Shown here: positions 33,146-39,076 of the stretch, piece by piece
Layout of the letters: each line of letters begins with the position of its first letter
How positions within the stretch are numbered: position 1 is the first letter of the stretch
Assembly: GCA_947643145.1 (NCBI GenBank)
Contig: CANRVD010000025.1
Span: forward strand, 1-39,076
Reading direction: 5' to 3'
DNA: 39,076 bases
DNA from: an uncultured bacterium
Lineage (GTDB): Bacteria > Bacillota > Clostridia > Lachnospirales > Lachnospiraceae
Notes under the pieces: model-generated
Databases searched by the model: none
Seen by the model: the letters and a program-made list of their open reading frames with translations, nothing else
Told to the model about the DNA's origin: nothing
Program-made: the position numbers and the translations under genes

Positions 33146-33526
33146 ATGTCAGAAGCAGTAGTAACATTGGCAGCAAGAAAAAAGATAGTACGTGCAAGGG
33201 CAGGGGAAATCACCCTTCCCAAAATAGTGGGATTTGCTTTTGGGGATGGCGGTGTGGATGCTTCTGGGAATCCAATAATGCCGACGTCGGAGCAGGCAGT
33301 TCTTGGCCATGAACTTCTCAGAAAAGGTATTGATGGTTACATAATGCTTTCAGATACACAGTGCAGGTATGAATGTACCTTATCAACCGGTGAACTGGCA
33401 GATGAAGACATCAGCGAGATTGCTGTGTATGATGAGGACGGTGATTTGATTGCAATTAAGACTTTTAGGCCAAAAGGGAAAGACGGCGATATGGAAATGC
33501 TGTTCCAGATAGATGATATATTCTAG
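33146..33526 (+). CDS. Tail-collar-like fibre protein
   Basis: Protein of 126 residues with AGGAGG upstream. 'AARKKIVRARAGEITLPKIV', 'GFAFGDGGVDASGNPIMPTS', and 'CTLSTGELADEDISEIAVYD' match small phage fibre/collar proteins (DUF3751-like) that follow YmfQ in Clostridia phages. It probably forms the attachment point of the tail fibre. Host binding itself is more likely in the next genes. Confidence 0.75.
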   Translation: MSEAVVTLAARKKIVRARAGEITLPKIVGFAFGDGGVDASGNPIMPTSEQAVLGHELLRKGIDGYIMLSDTQCRYECTLSTGELADEDISEIAVYDEDGDLIAIKTFRPKGKDGDMEMLFQIDDIF

Positions 33527-33541
33527 GGAGGGTGAATGACA

Positions 33542-33766
33542 ATGGCAGTATTCAATGTAAAAGGCACTTATACGGAAACAATGGAAAAGTTTAATACGTC
33601 TGACCAGGGGCATGCTGATGTGTTTAATATGAGAATGCAGGTTCTTCTTGATAATGATAAGTACATGAAAGAAGAAGTTGACAAATGTCCTAAAGGGAAT
33701 GGCTTGGAGTTCAGCGTAGTAGACGGCATTTTGAATGTGACATTTGATAATGGCGAGGAGGGATAA
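33542..33766 (+). CDS. Small tail-fibre-region protein
   Basis: Protein of 74 residues from the ATG at 33542, with GGAGG 9 bases upstream; an ATG at 33536 is too close to that site. The sequence 'VKGTYTETMEKFNTSDQGHA' and 'DVFNMRMQVLLDNDKYMKEE' is helical, with a short beta C-terminus. Such small proteins lie between fibre genes in Lachnospiraceae phages and may be fibre subunits or chaperones. No known motif. The stop is 2 bases before the next ATG. Confidence 0.6.
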   Translation: MAVFNVKGTYTETMEKFNTSDQGHADVFNMRMQVLLDNDKYMKEEVDKCPKGNGLEFSVVDGILNVTFDNGEEG

Positions 33767-33768
33767 GG

Positions 33769-34608
33769 ATGGCAAAGGAGACAATACAGATAGCGGATAA
33801 GCCGACGCTGGATAGAATCCTGGAATTTCTGCTGGGTGATGAGGCCGGGCTTGCAGTTTTGAAAAGCCTGCTGATAGAAAGCGCAGATAAGGCAGAGTCA
33901 ACGACAGACGATTTAAAAGAAGTGAATCGCGCCGTAGATACAATATCAGGGTATCTTACGAGTAACACGTATGGACTGAATGCTATCAAAACAGCAATCA
34001 GTGGCCGCGCCAATGAGAGCACATCAACAGCAATCAAAGGATTACTGGAAAACGGTACATATGGCCTGAATGCGTTAAAAAATGCAATCACAGGACGGGC
34101 GAATGAAACAACAGTGAATGCAGTGAAGGCATTGCTGGAGAATGGGAATTATGGGCTGAATGCACTAAAAACAGCGATTAGTAATTCAAAGAAATTCAGC
34201 AATACAACAGCAGGGGTGCTGCAGATAAATTCAAAGGTATCAGAAATTGGAACTGATACTGTAAAACGAACAATCCTTGCCGCGTATTCACCTGAAATCA
34301 ACATTTCAGGTAATGGGCAGATAGTGTTTTACGATACAAATAAATTCAATCCGACGACTGTAAGTATAGCTAAATTGGTGGATGTGGTTATAGATGGCTG
34401 TGCCGTTCCTATCGCTAAAACTTCTGATAATATTGATTCATTTACATTATACAAAAATGGTGCGACTGAACCTCTGTATATTCCTAGGAAAGTGGAGTTT
34501 GGTAACTCTTTTAAATGCAAGCTTGGATTTTTTGGCGCAATAAGTAGTGGTTACAGTACTGATATAACCTGTACGGCGGAAGCAAATTATTTTGTACAGC
34601 TAAGATAG
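33769..34608 (+). CDS. Tail fibre protein with 30-residue tandem repeats
   Basis: Protein of 279 residues. After a helical N-terminus, residues 61-138 hold three units of 30 residues with the core (L)LENGxYGLNALKxAI and SGRANE-type linkers, a repeat known from phage fibres and probably a trimeric shaft. The C-terminal 135 residues are beta-rich (ISGNGQIVFYDTNKFNPTTV, EPLYIPRKVEFGNSFKCKLG, DITCTAEANYFVQLR) and form the likely receptor-binding head. The gene is at the usual host-range position. Confidence 0.8.
   Translation: MAKETIQIADKPTLDRILEFLLGDEAGLAVLKSLLIESADKAESTTDDLKEVNRAVDTISGYLTSNTYGLNAIKTAISGRANESTSTAIKGLLENGTYGLNALKNAITGRANETTVNAVKALLENGNYGLNALKTAISNSKKFSNTTAGVLQINSKVSEIGTDTVKRTILAAYSPEINISGNGQIVFYDTNKFNPTTVSIAKLVDVVIDGCAVPIAKTSDNIDSFTLYKNGATEPLYIPRKVEFGNSFKCKLGFFGAISSGYSTDITCTAEANYFVQLR
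33949..34182 (+). repeat. 90-bp-period coding repeats in the fibre gene
   Basis: Two full 90-bp units (33949-34038, 34039-34128) and a partial third (34129-34182) encode the repeated YGLNA(I/L)K(T/N)AI block. The units differ at several bases, so they are not freshly duplicated, but they could change number by slippage or recombination. Confidence 0.8.
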
Positions 34609-34622
34609 AAGGGGGAGTTATT

Positions 34623-34904
34623 GTGTTAATAAAATCAGAAATATATACAGATGAAAATGGTGTTGAAAGACAAAAAGATTATTTCGGGCCGGATAAAGAT
34701 ACTATTACATCTACCATTGACAGCCCGATCCCACAGGAAACCGAATATCACGAACCTGCAGAAGTGGAACAGGAGATATCGGGTGAAGAGATTCAGGCGC
34801 AGATACTGTTAAACCAGGCAGATATTATCGCTAAACAGCAGGAACAGGAAGAAGTACTGGCCGAAATGCTGTTACAGCAGACAGTGAAACAGCAGGAGCA
34901 GTAA
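34623..34904 (+). CDS. Fibre-associated acidic protein, probably shortened by a TAA
   Basis: Protein of 93 residues from a GTG with GGGGGAG 5 bases upstream. The N-terminus (IYTDENGVERQKDYFGPDKD) is a small beta motif; the C-terminal half is a Gln/Glu-rich helix of 'EVLAEMLLQQ'-type repeats. The TAA at 34902-34904 stands where a Glu codon would continue the repeat, and the frame stays open for 18 codons (EVLAAILLNQMKGGEGDV) to a TAG at 34959-34961 that overlaps the XkdX start. This is a probable nonsense change (GAA to TAA). Function unknown; it sits between fibre and XkdX. Confidence 0.65.
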   Translation: MLIKSEIYTDENGVERQKDYFGPDKDTITSTIDSPIPQETEYHEPAEVEQEISGEEIQAQILLNQADIIAKQQEQEEVLAEMLLQQTVKQQEQ

Positions 34905-34953
34905 GAGGTTCTTGCGGCCATCTTGCTAAATCAAATGAAGGGAGGTGAGGGGG

Positions 34954-35085
34954 ATGTTTAGCATTGTAAAGAGGTTTTATAACCGGGGAATCTACAATAC
35001 AGATGACGTTGGTGCATTTGTGAGAGCCGGACGGTTGTCCGTAGATGAGTACAGACAGATAACAGGAAAAGAATATGCAGAATAG
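34954..35085 (+). CDS. xkdX: XkdX family protein
   Basis: A 43-residue protein with GGAGGTGAGG upstream of its ATG. MFSIVKRFYNRGIYN, 'VGAFVRAGRLSVDEYRQITG' and the KEYAE end are the full XkdX pattern. XkdX is a tiny conserved protein of unknown role that follows the fibre genes in PBSX-like phages. A terminator begins 8 bases after its stop, closing the tail operon before lysis genes. Confidence 0.92.
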   Translation: MFSIVKRFYNRGIYNTDDVGAFVRAGRLSVDEYRQITGKEYAE

Positions 35086-35092
35086 TAACACG

Positions 35093-35114
35093 AAGAGCCG
35101 GAAGGCTCTTTTTT
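35093..35114 (+). terminator. Terminator between tail and lysis genes
   Basis: AAGAGCC (35093-35099) pairs with GGCTCTT (35104-35110) around a GGAA tetraloop, followed by T to 35114. It separates structural genes from the lysis cassette. Confidence 0.85.
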
Positions 35115-35159
35115 GATGTATCAAAAAAGCTGTGACAGTGCAGCAGGAAGGAGAACGAT

Positions 35160-35498
35160 ATGCAGGAAACATTGCTGGCCATAGTGATATCTGCTGGCCT
35201 TCCATCTGCAATTATGTCTTTTGGCCTTGCCCGGTTAAATGCCAGGATGAACAAAAGGCAGGAGGAAGCTGAAAAGAAGGCAGACAGGAAGGAGGATGCA
35301 AGACGTAAGAATGAAGCGATTGTGATTGAGGGGATGGTGGCAGCCATCACGCTGGGGGAAGCAACCGCAAAGGCAGTACAGCGGATTCCAGACGCGCATT
35401 GCAATGGCGATATGCACGAAGCGTTGGAATATGCAACAGAAATCAAGAATAAACACAGGGATTTCATTAGGAAACAGGGTGTTGATGCTCTGTATTAA
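35160..35498 (+). CDS. Membrane-anchored lysis-cassette protein of unknown function
   Basis: Protein of 112 residues with AAGGAG upstream. Residues 4-24 form one membrane segment (LLAIVISAGLPSAIMSFGLA). A long charged helix follows (MNKRQEEAEKKADRKEDARR), then a highly conserved C-terminus (LGEATAKAVQRIPDAHCNGD, then EALEYATEIKNKHRDF and QGVDALY) that recurs in Clostridia phages just before the holin. It may be a holin partner or spanin-like regulator, though the role is not known. Confidence 0.7.
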   Translation: MQETLLAIVISAGLPSAIMSFGLARLNARMNKRQEEAEKKADRKEDARRKNEAIVIEGMVAAITLGEATAKAVQRIPDAHCNGDMHEALEYATEIKNKHRDFIRKQGVDALY

Positions 35499-35512
35499 AC
35501 AGGAGGTAGATT

Positions 35513-35731
35513 ATGAGGAAAATTGATTGGAAAGATGTAGGAAAGAGGGCAGCTAAGACATTTGCCCAGGCATTTATAGCAACAATCAGCATAGAGCAGG
35601 TTACATCCATTGCGGATGCAGAAAGCGCAAAGATAGTTCTCGGCTATATGCTGATTGCCGGAACGTCAGCGGGAATATCAGCAGTATGGAATATGGCGGC
35701 AGGCTATATGCAGAAAGATAAGGAGGCGTAA
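35513..35731 (+). CDS. Holin
   Basis: Protein of 72 residues with GGAGG upstream. A basic N-terminus (MRKIDWKDVGKRAAKTFAQA) is followed by hydrophobic segments around residues 17-30 and 42-64 (AKIVLGYMLIAGTSAGISAV), and a short charged C-terminus (YMQKDKEA). This plan fits small phage holins of the r1t-like kind, which form holes in the membrane to release the endolysin. The endolysin gene follows 1 base after its stop. Confidence 0.78.
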   Translation: MRKIDWKDVGKRAAKTFAQAFIATISIEQVTSIADAESAKIVLGYMLIAGTSAGISAVWNMAAGYMQKDKEA

Positions 35732-35732
35732 T

Positions 35733-36380
35733 ATGCAGGGGAAACATGATATCAGGATAGACAGAAGTAAACTGCATCCGCAGCTTAACTATAAACTGGG
35801 GCTGTTACTTAAAAAATGCAAGAAGAAAGGAATCTATCTGATTGTTACAGAGGGATTCCGAAGCAAGGAGCAGCAGGACATGCTATATGCAAAGGGACGT
35901 ACCGTGCCCGGAAATATTGTTACAAATGCAAGGGGCAGCAGTTACAGCAGCCAGCACCAGTGGGGCATAGCATTTGATATTGCCATGAACTATGACATTG
36001 ATGGTGATGGAAAGGTATCGGATGATACATGGAATATAAAAGGATTTCAGAGGGTTGCAAAGATAGCGAAGTCCATTGGTTTGGGCTGGGGTGGTGACTG
36101 GAAGTCCTTCAAAGATACTCCCCATTTTTATTTAAAAAAATGGGGAAGTACCACTGCAAAGTTAAAACAGCAGTATGGCACTTTCGAGAACTTCAAAAAT
36201 ACTTGGAGTGCTTCTGTTGACCGGGGAATGGGCCTAATTCTTTGGAAAGATGCACTAAAAACAAAGAAGATACTTAGGATTCCGAATGGGGAGCGTGTAC
36301 AGGTATTATACACAAAACTTTGGTATGCAAAAGTGAAGTATCAGGGGAAATATGGCTTTGTCAATAAGAAATATATATAA
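35733..36380 (+). CDS. Endolysin: M15 peptidase with SH3-like C-terminus
   Basis: Protein of 215 residues from the ATG at 35733 (GGAGG 6 bases upstream); a longer frame from 35655 lies inside the holin gene. 'LIVTEGFRSKEQQDMLYAKG' and 'SSQHQWGIAFDIAMN' give the zinc ligands His75 and Asp82, and 'TPHFYLKKWG' gives His131, the SxHxxGxAxD...HF pattern of the M15 L-alanyl-D-glutamate or D,D-peptidases. Residues about 160-215 (NGERVQVLYTKLWYAKVKYQ, GKYGFVNKKYI) are an SH3-like cell wall binding domain. It has no signal peptide and relies on the holin. Confidence 0.92.
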   Translation: MQGKHDIRIDRSKLHPQLNYKLGLLLKKCKKKGIYLIVTEGFRSKEQQDMLYAKGRTVPGNIVTNARGSSYSSQHQWGIAFDIAMNYDIDGDGKVSDDTWNIKGFQRVAKIAKSIGLGWGGDWKSFKDTPHFYLKKWGSTTAKLKQQYGTFENFKNTWSASVDRGMGLILWKDALKTKKILRIPNGERVQVLYTKLWYAKVKYQGKYGFVNKKYI

Positions 36381-36546
36381 GATAAAAGATGTGCCACAAT
36401 GAAAGTGGCATAATATACATGTATACAATGTTTGAAGAGTTATTGTAAAAAAAGCATTGTTAAAGGTAGTAGAAGCATCAGAACAGAACGTGACAAACAT
36501 TTGTTAGGAAAGATAAAAAAACAAGTAAATTGCTCCATAACCTTAA

Positions 36547-36601
36547 CGGATAGGATATATCACAATCCGCTATAAAATAACAAACGACACAAACCAGTGT
36601 C
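36547..36601 (+). promoter_or_regulatory. Inverted repeats upstream of the XRE gene
   Basis: CGGAT (36547-36551) and ATCCG (36565-36569) bracket an inner palindrome GATATATC (36554-36561), and GACAC (36586-36590) pairs with GTGTC (36597-36601). A TATAAA -10-like box lies at 36571-36576 between them, although no good -35 is seen. These are likely operator sites for the small XRE protein at 36639. A hairpin TGCCAC/GTGGCA at 36392-36410, after the endolysin, has no T tract. Nothing else is visible in 36381-36638. Confidence 0.4.
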
Positions 36602-36638
36602 AAAAAATGATATTTTATAGGAGAAGGAGCGACGATGT

Positions 36639-36896
36639 ATGATAAGAATTTTACTGTCTATCAAGCTCGGCGAACTTAAATGGAGTCAGGCTGATTTAGC
36701 AAGGGCAACTGGTATTAGACCAAATACAATCAGTGAATTGTACCATGAGTACACAGAAAGAATTAATTTGGAGCATTTGGACCTTATATGTGAAGCTCTG
36801 CATTGTGAACTCGATGAACTGATTGTAAGAGTACCAAATGATTATACCAAAATCACCCACACTAGAGCTGGCTCTGTAATTTCGTCAGACAGATAG
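36639..36896 (+). CDS. Small XRE-family transcriptional regulator
   Basis: Protein of 85 residues with AAGGAG upstream of ATGTATG, the second ATG being in frame. 'IKLGELKWSQADLARATGIR' and 'PNTISELYHEYTERINLEHL' form an XRE/Cro HTH, with 'LDLICEALHCELDELIV' the conserved last helices of the YozG-like small regulators. It resembles the XRE protein at 38567 in length and helix pattern. It converges on the minus-strand GGCT gene and shares a bidirectional terminator with it. It may control the accessory module or lysogeny genes outside the window. Confidence 0.85.
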   Translation: MIRILLSIKLGELKWSQADLARATGIRPNTISELYHEYTERINLEHLDLICEALHCELDELIVRVPNDYTKITHTRAGSVISSDR

Positions 36897-36912
36897 TGCT
36901 GCAACACTACTG

Positions 36913-36954
36913 TAAAAAGGAAAGGCGTTTGTGTATTGACGTCTTTCTTTTTTA
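36913..36954 (+). terminator. Bidirectional terminator between XRE and GGCT genes
   Basis: A 16-bp stem with two G-U pairs: TAAAAAGGAAAGGCGT (36913-36928) with ACGTCTTTCTTTTTTA (36939-36954), 10-base loop. T runs on one strand and the matching A run on the other allow termination in both directions, as needed between these convergent genes. Confidence 0.88.
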
Positions 36955-36961
36955 CGGAAAT

Positions 36962-37405
36962 TTATAAACATTCTATGGAATTTATTTCCAAGGACTTTTC
37001 GAGAATGGATATATCCATGTCATTATCAGCATAACCCTGACGAATTGTTTCTATATAATGAGAGGATGGTCTTCCAGGAAGCTGGCGTTCATTCATGATA
37101 TATACCATTGCTTTCTTTTTTCTGCCAGCAATATCTACCATAATATTTTTTTTGAAATAATAGTGAGGATATCCCTCGTATATATCAAGGCGATATTCAT
37201 CCCTTCGTTGAATTTCCCATATTAAAATAGGAACGGTCGAGCCAGCTTTTCTTTCGATTGTTGCGTGTGAGTTCGTCTTGGTACCTCTGTAAACCAACTC
37301 CCAGTTATTTAATACTCCTTTAGCATAAACTCTTGCAGAGGGACATCTAATAGCCATCTGTGCCAAATTAAGGTTGCTTCCATAAGCAATATATAACTTT
37401 CCCAT
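36962..37405 (-). CDS. Gamma-glutamylcyclotransferase (AIG2-like) family protein
   Basis: Protein of 147 residues. The N-terminal 'LYIAYGSNLN' is the YGSN substrate-binding loop, and 'RLDIYEGYPHYYFKK' holds the catalytic Glu of the GGCT/AIG2 fold. 'KAMVYIMNERQL' ends the core. The enzyme would cyclise or release gamma-glutamyl groups to give 5-oxoproline. It is 50 bp downstream of the amidoligase on the same strand, so one transcript is likely. Such pairs have been predicted in phages by comparative genomics as a synthesis or modification system for gamma-glutamyl-type peptide bonds; the true substrate is unknown. Confidence 0.85.
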   Translation of the reverse strand: MGKLYIAYGSNLNLAQMAIRCPSARVYAKGVLNNWELVYRGTKTNSHATIERKAGSTVPILIWEIQRRDEYRLDIYEGYPHYYFKKNIMVDIAGRKKKAMVYIMNERQLPGRPSSHYIETIRQGYADNDMDISILEKSLEINSIECL

Positions 37406-37455
37406 GATATTTTTCTCCGTCTCTCCCCGTTTTGCCGATAGGCCAGCATCTTATA

Positions 37456-38379
37456 TTAAGCAGCTCTACAGGTCATTCCAGCAGCTTTCTTTAGAGGTGT
37501 CATAAGGTGCAGACGACAAGTTTTGAATTCGTATCCGTAGAGTCCCAGGCGTTGTGTGAGAATATTTCTCATTATCGTAACTTTCTGTTCTGCTGTATAT
37601 CCAGCCATAGAACGGAATGCAATTTTCTCCTGCGAAGTGATGGCCCATGCAGATACTGCCAAGCAGAACTGGATGTATGCTTTGATTTTGCCAGCATGCA
37701 GAGTGCTGTTGAAAAGTCTGAATTCTACAGTGCCTTTGGAAAAATAGCTGTGTAGATTTACCCCATGATAGCGAGTACTGTTATAATGCTCATGATTGAT
37801 ACCGCCTGAGTATCCGTCGTTTGCCATGCTATACCAAATTTGCTCTGCCTTTTCCTTTGAAATGTTTTTATCTTTTTTCATTTCAATCAGAAGCAAGGAA
37901 TTTAACTTGTGGCACCAGCGGTTAGCACGATCTCCGATTTCAAGTGCTTCATAAATTAAATCCTGTCGGGAAGTCATAAAGTTTACCAGCCTCCGGAGGG
38001 ATTGAGGATTGTGATTTGCTCCGTCAACGTGAATATGGATGCCGCAGCTACTGTGGGATTTGGCACCATTTTCACGCAGCTTTCTCATGATGCTTTGTAA
38101 AAGCTCTATATCCTCGTATCCAAGCGGAGGTGTAACAAATTCTACTCTGTATTCATCCATGGGAGCATTGCTATTATCATTTCTAATTGGGCTTATTGAA
38201 GAATCTCTCATAACCTTCCATTTGCGTGCTGTCTGGTCAACAATAGTGCGCGTTTCGTAGCAACTGTCATTTGGATGTGATGGTGTGACGCCGAGCACTT
38301 CTGCGACAATGGTAGCTGCCTTTTCTCTTGTGATTCCTGTCATTTCTACTTCTACTCCGAATAATTGATTTTTTAACAT
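37456..38379 (-). CDS. Amidoligase (GCS2/GS-like, Amidoligase_2 family)
   Basis: Protein of 307 residues. The start at 38379 is chosen because AAGGAGG lies 8 bases upstream on the minus strand; a TTG at 38403 would precede that site. 'LFGVEVEMTGITREKA' (residues 6-21) carries the E-x-E metal site, 'CGIHIHVDGAN' the HxH motif and 'GTVEFRLFNSTLHAGKI' the arginine motif of Amidoligase_2, a glutamine-synthetase-like fold that forms amide bonds with ATP. In phages these enzymes are predicted to modify peptides or proteins. It is the first gene of the minus-strand operon and diverges from an XRE gene. Confidence 0.88.
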   Translation of the reverse strand: MLKNQLFGVEVEMTGITREKAATIVAEVLGVTPSHPNDSCYETRTIVDQTARKWKVMRDSSISPIRNDNSNAPMDEYRVEFVTPPLGYEDIELLQSIMRKLRENGAKSHSSCGIHIHVDGANHNPQSLRRLVNFMTSRQDLIYEALEIGDRANRWCHKLNSLLLIEMKKDKNISKEKAEQIWYSMANDGYSGGINHEHYNSTRYHGVNLHSYFSKGTVEFRLFNSTLHAGKIKAYIQFCLAVSAWAITSQEKIAFRSMAGYTAEQKVTIMRNILTQRLGLYGYEFKTCRLHLMTPLKKAAGMTCRAA

Positions 38380-38397
38380 ATATTTGTCCTCCTTAAT

Positions 38398-38505
38398 AAT
38401 CAAAATATTGATTGTTTTGATTAACTTTTTGATTATATGTATATATTACCATATGAATCTGGAAAGTCAATACCTTTTTGATTAAAATAATTAGAAAACT
38501 AATTA
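38398..38505. promoter_or_regulatory. Operator cluster in the divergent intergenic region
   Basis: TTTTGATTA occurs three times on the plus strand (38415, 38427, 38476), the last two inside an identical CTTTTTGATTA. AATCAA-N4-TTGATT forms an inverted repeat at 38398-38413, and TAATTAG-N4-CTAATTA another at 38488-38505. They surround both divergent promoters, so the XRE protein at 38567 probably represses or balances both directions. Confidence 0.6.
38443..38470 (-). promoter_or_regulatory. Sigma-A-type promoter of the amidoligase operon
   Basis: Read on the minus strand: -35 TTGACT (38470-38465), 16-base spacer, -10 TAATAT (38448-38443) preceded by TGG as an extended -10. The predicted start point gives a leader of about 55-60 bases before the ATG at 38379, with TTGATT sites in the leader. 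Confidence 0.7.
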
Positions 38506-38511
38506 AAATGA

Positions 38512-38540
38512 TTGACTTCTTTACTTTTATGGTGTAGAAT
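38512..38540 (+). promoter_or_regulatory. Sigma-A-type promoter of the XRE gene
   Basis: -35 TTGACT (38512-38517), 17-base spacer, -10 TAGAAT (38535-38540). Transcription would begin near 38547, about 20 bases before the GTG start, so the leader is short. The TAATTAG inverted repeat ends 6 bases upstream of the -35. Confidence 0.75.
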
Positions 38541-38566
38541 TAGAAAAATAATGGAGGTGATCTAAC

Positions 38567-38770
38567 GTGATTAAATGTCATTTATCTGATTTGATGGGGA
38601 GAGATAAGAAGAGAATACAGGATGTATGTAATGAAACAGGGCTGGCTAGAAATACTGTGGCTAACCTGTATAACGAAAAGGCGAGTAGAGTGGATTATAA
38701 TACAATGGAGCAACTATGTAAGATGTTTCATTGTACAGTAGGAGAATTGTTCCAGTATGATACAGAGTAA
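38567..38770 (+). CDS. Small XRE-family regulator of the accessory module
   Basis: Protein of 67 residues from a GTG with the near-perfect ribosome site GGAGGTGATCT upstream. 'MGRDKKRIQDVCNETGLARN', 'TVANLYNEKASRVDYNTMEQ' and 'LCKMFHCTVGELFQY' make a minimal XRE HTH of the YozG type, similar to the one at 36639. It is divergent from the amidoligase gene across a repeat-rich operator and is the likely autoregulator of both directions. Confidence 0.87.
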   Translation: MIKCHLSDLMGRDKKRIQDVCNETGLARNTVANLYNEKASRVDYNTMEQLCKMFHCTVGELFQYDTE

Positions 38771-39076
38771 AGAGAAATACTTGAGAACTTTTTTATATTT
38801 TAGGTAGAGCAGTTGAAAAAATATGTAATAATTCTTATAATTTCAATAAGAAATATGCTGGTAAATGTAGTATCTGATAGAAATTGTAGTGTAATTCGGT
38901 GATGTTTTTGTGATGTTAATGGCCAATTAAAATGAAAGTAGGGAGAGTAACAAATATTAAAATGAGTGAAATAATTATTGTTTTTGGTGATGAAAGTTCA
39001 CGGAAATGCTATTACGAAATCGAGTTCGAATAGTCGGAGCTAAGCCGCAAAGCTCGTAAACACTAGGGTTTGGCGG
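38771..39076. other. AT-rich noncoding end with a composition shift
   Basis: No gene longer than 23 codons is supported. TTCTTAT (38832-38838) and ATAAGAA (38846-38852) form a small inverted repeat. A 23-codon frame begins with ATG at 38962 (MSEIIIVFGDESSRKCYYEI, ending before 39035) without a convincing ribosome site. From about 38995 the sequence becomes richer in GC and contains TTCGAA and a GAGCT/AGCTC hairpin (39040-39058). This could be the approach to an attachment site or a new gene, and the window ends before it can be decided. Confidence 0.4.

Noticed and set aside
35655-35732. A longer N-terminus for the endolysin
   Set aside because: It overlaps the holin gene in another frame and lacks a ribosome site; the ATG at 35733 has GGAGG at the right distance.
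39020-39076. A tRNA-like piece (GAGTTCGAATAGTC) at the right end
   Set aside because: The bases around TTCGAAT do not pair as a T-stem and no acceptor or anticodon arm can be built.
1-39076. CRISPR arrays, insertion sequences and rRNA or tRNA genes
   Set aside because: I saw no regular repeat-spacer array, transposase, or structured RNA gene anywhere in the window.

Overview
This window is part of a temperate, contractile-tailed phage (PBSX/XkdK-type myovirus), most likely a prophage of a Clostridia host of the Lachnospiraceae type. The host call is an inference. It rests on the moderately low GC content, strong GGAGG ribosome sites before most genes, and the close match of gene order to PBSX-like prophages of Firmicutes. 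No integrase, lysogeny repressor or replication module is present, so the window starts at the end of the early region and stops near, but not provably at, the right end of the element.

Layout, all plus strand unless noted. 1-3.4 kb: end of the early region with small accessory genes (a DUF5131/Gp37-Gp68 protein, an ASCH-like protein, an MmcB-like PD-(D/E)XK protein and several unknowns), carrying a 37-bp direct repeat that marks a recombined ASCH gene. 3.5-4.25 kb: a two-HTH protein that is probably the late-gene regulator, then a strong terminator. 4.4-9.0 kb: an unusual five-gene cassette of a sodium:solute symporter, a PP-loop PAPS-reductase-like enzyme, a ParB-like protein with a zinc ribbon, an IbrA-like PAPS-reductase-family protein and an IbrB-like ParB protein. 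9.0-14.7 kb: small and large terminase, portal, and a MuF head protein fused to an HExxH metallopeptidase-like tail, followed by a small Cys-rich gene. 14.7-21.3 kb: protease, scaffold, decoration protein, major capsid, connectors and tail terminator. 21.4-34.9 kb: sheath, tube, frameshifted chaperone, tape measure, XkdP/Q/R/S/T/U baseplate genes and fibre genes. 34.95-36.4 kb: XkdX, a membrane protein, holin and an M15 endolysin. 36.6-38.8 kb: a separately regulated accessory module with two small XRE regulators around a minus-strand amidoligase/gamma-glutamylcyclotransferase operon.

The late genes are nearly all translationally coupled, with overlaps or gaps under 30 bp. The operon is nevertheless punctuated by intrinsic-terminator hairpins at 4333, 14680, 15435, 23536 and 35093, which suggests attenuation or antitermination. 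The tail chaperone carries a textbook A-AAA-AAC slippery site with a 54-codon -1 extension.

The best candidates for undescribed biology are: (i) the transporter plus two PAPS-reductase/ParB pairs placed directly before the packaging genes; (ii) the MuF-metallopeptidase fusion, a possible virion-delivered effector, with a possible partner gene; (iii) a 26-bp-period palindromic repeat inside terS that is conserved across two reading frames and is a candidate packaging site; and (iv) the autoregulated amidoligase/GGCT moron. No similarity search could be run; family names come from reading motifs and gene order.
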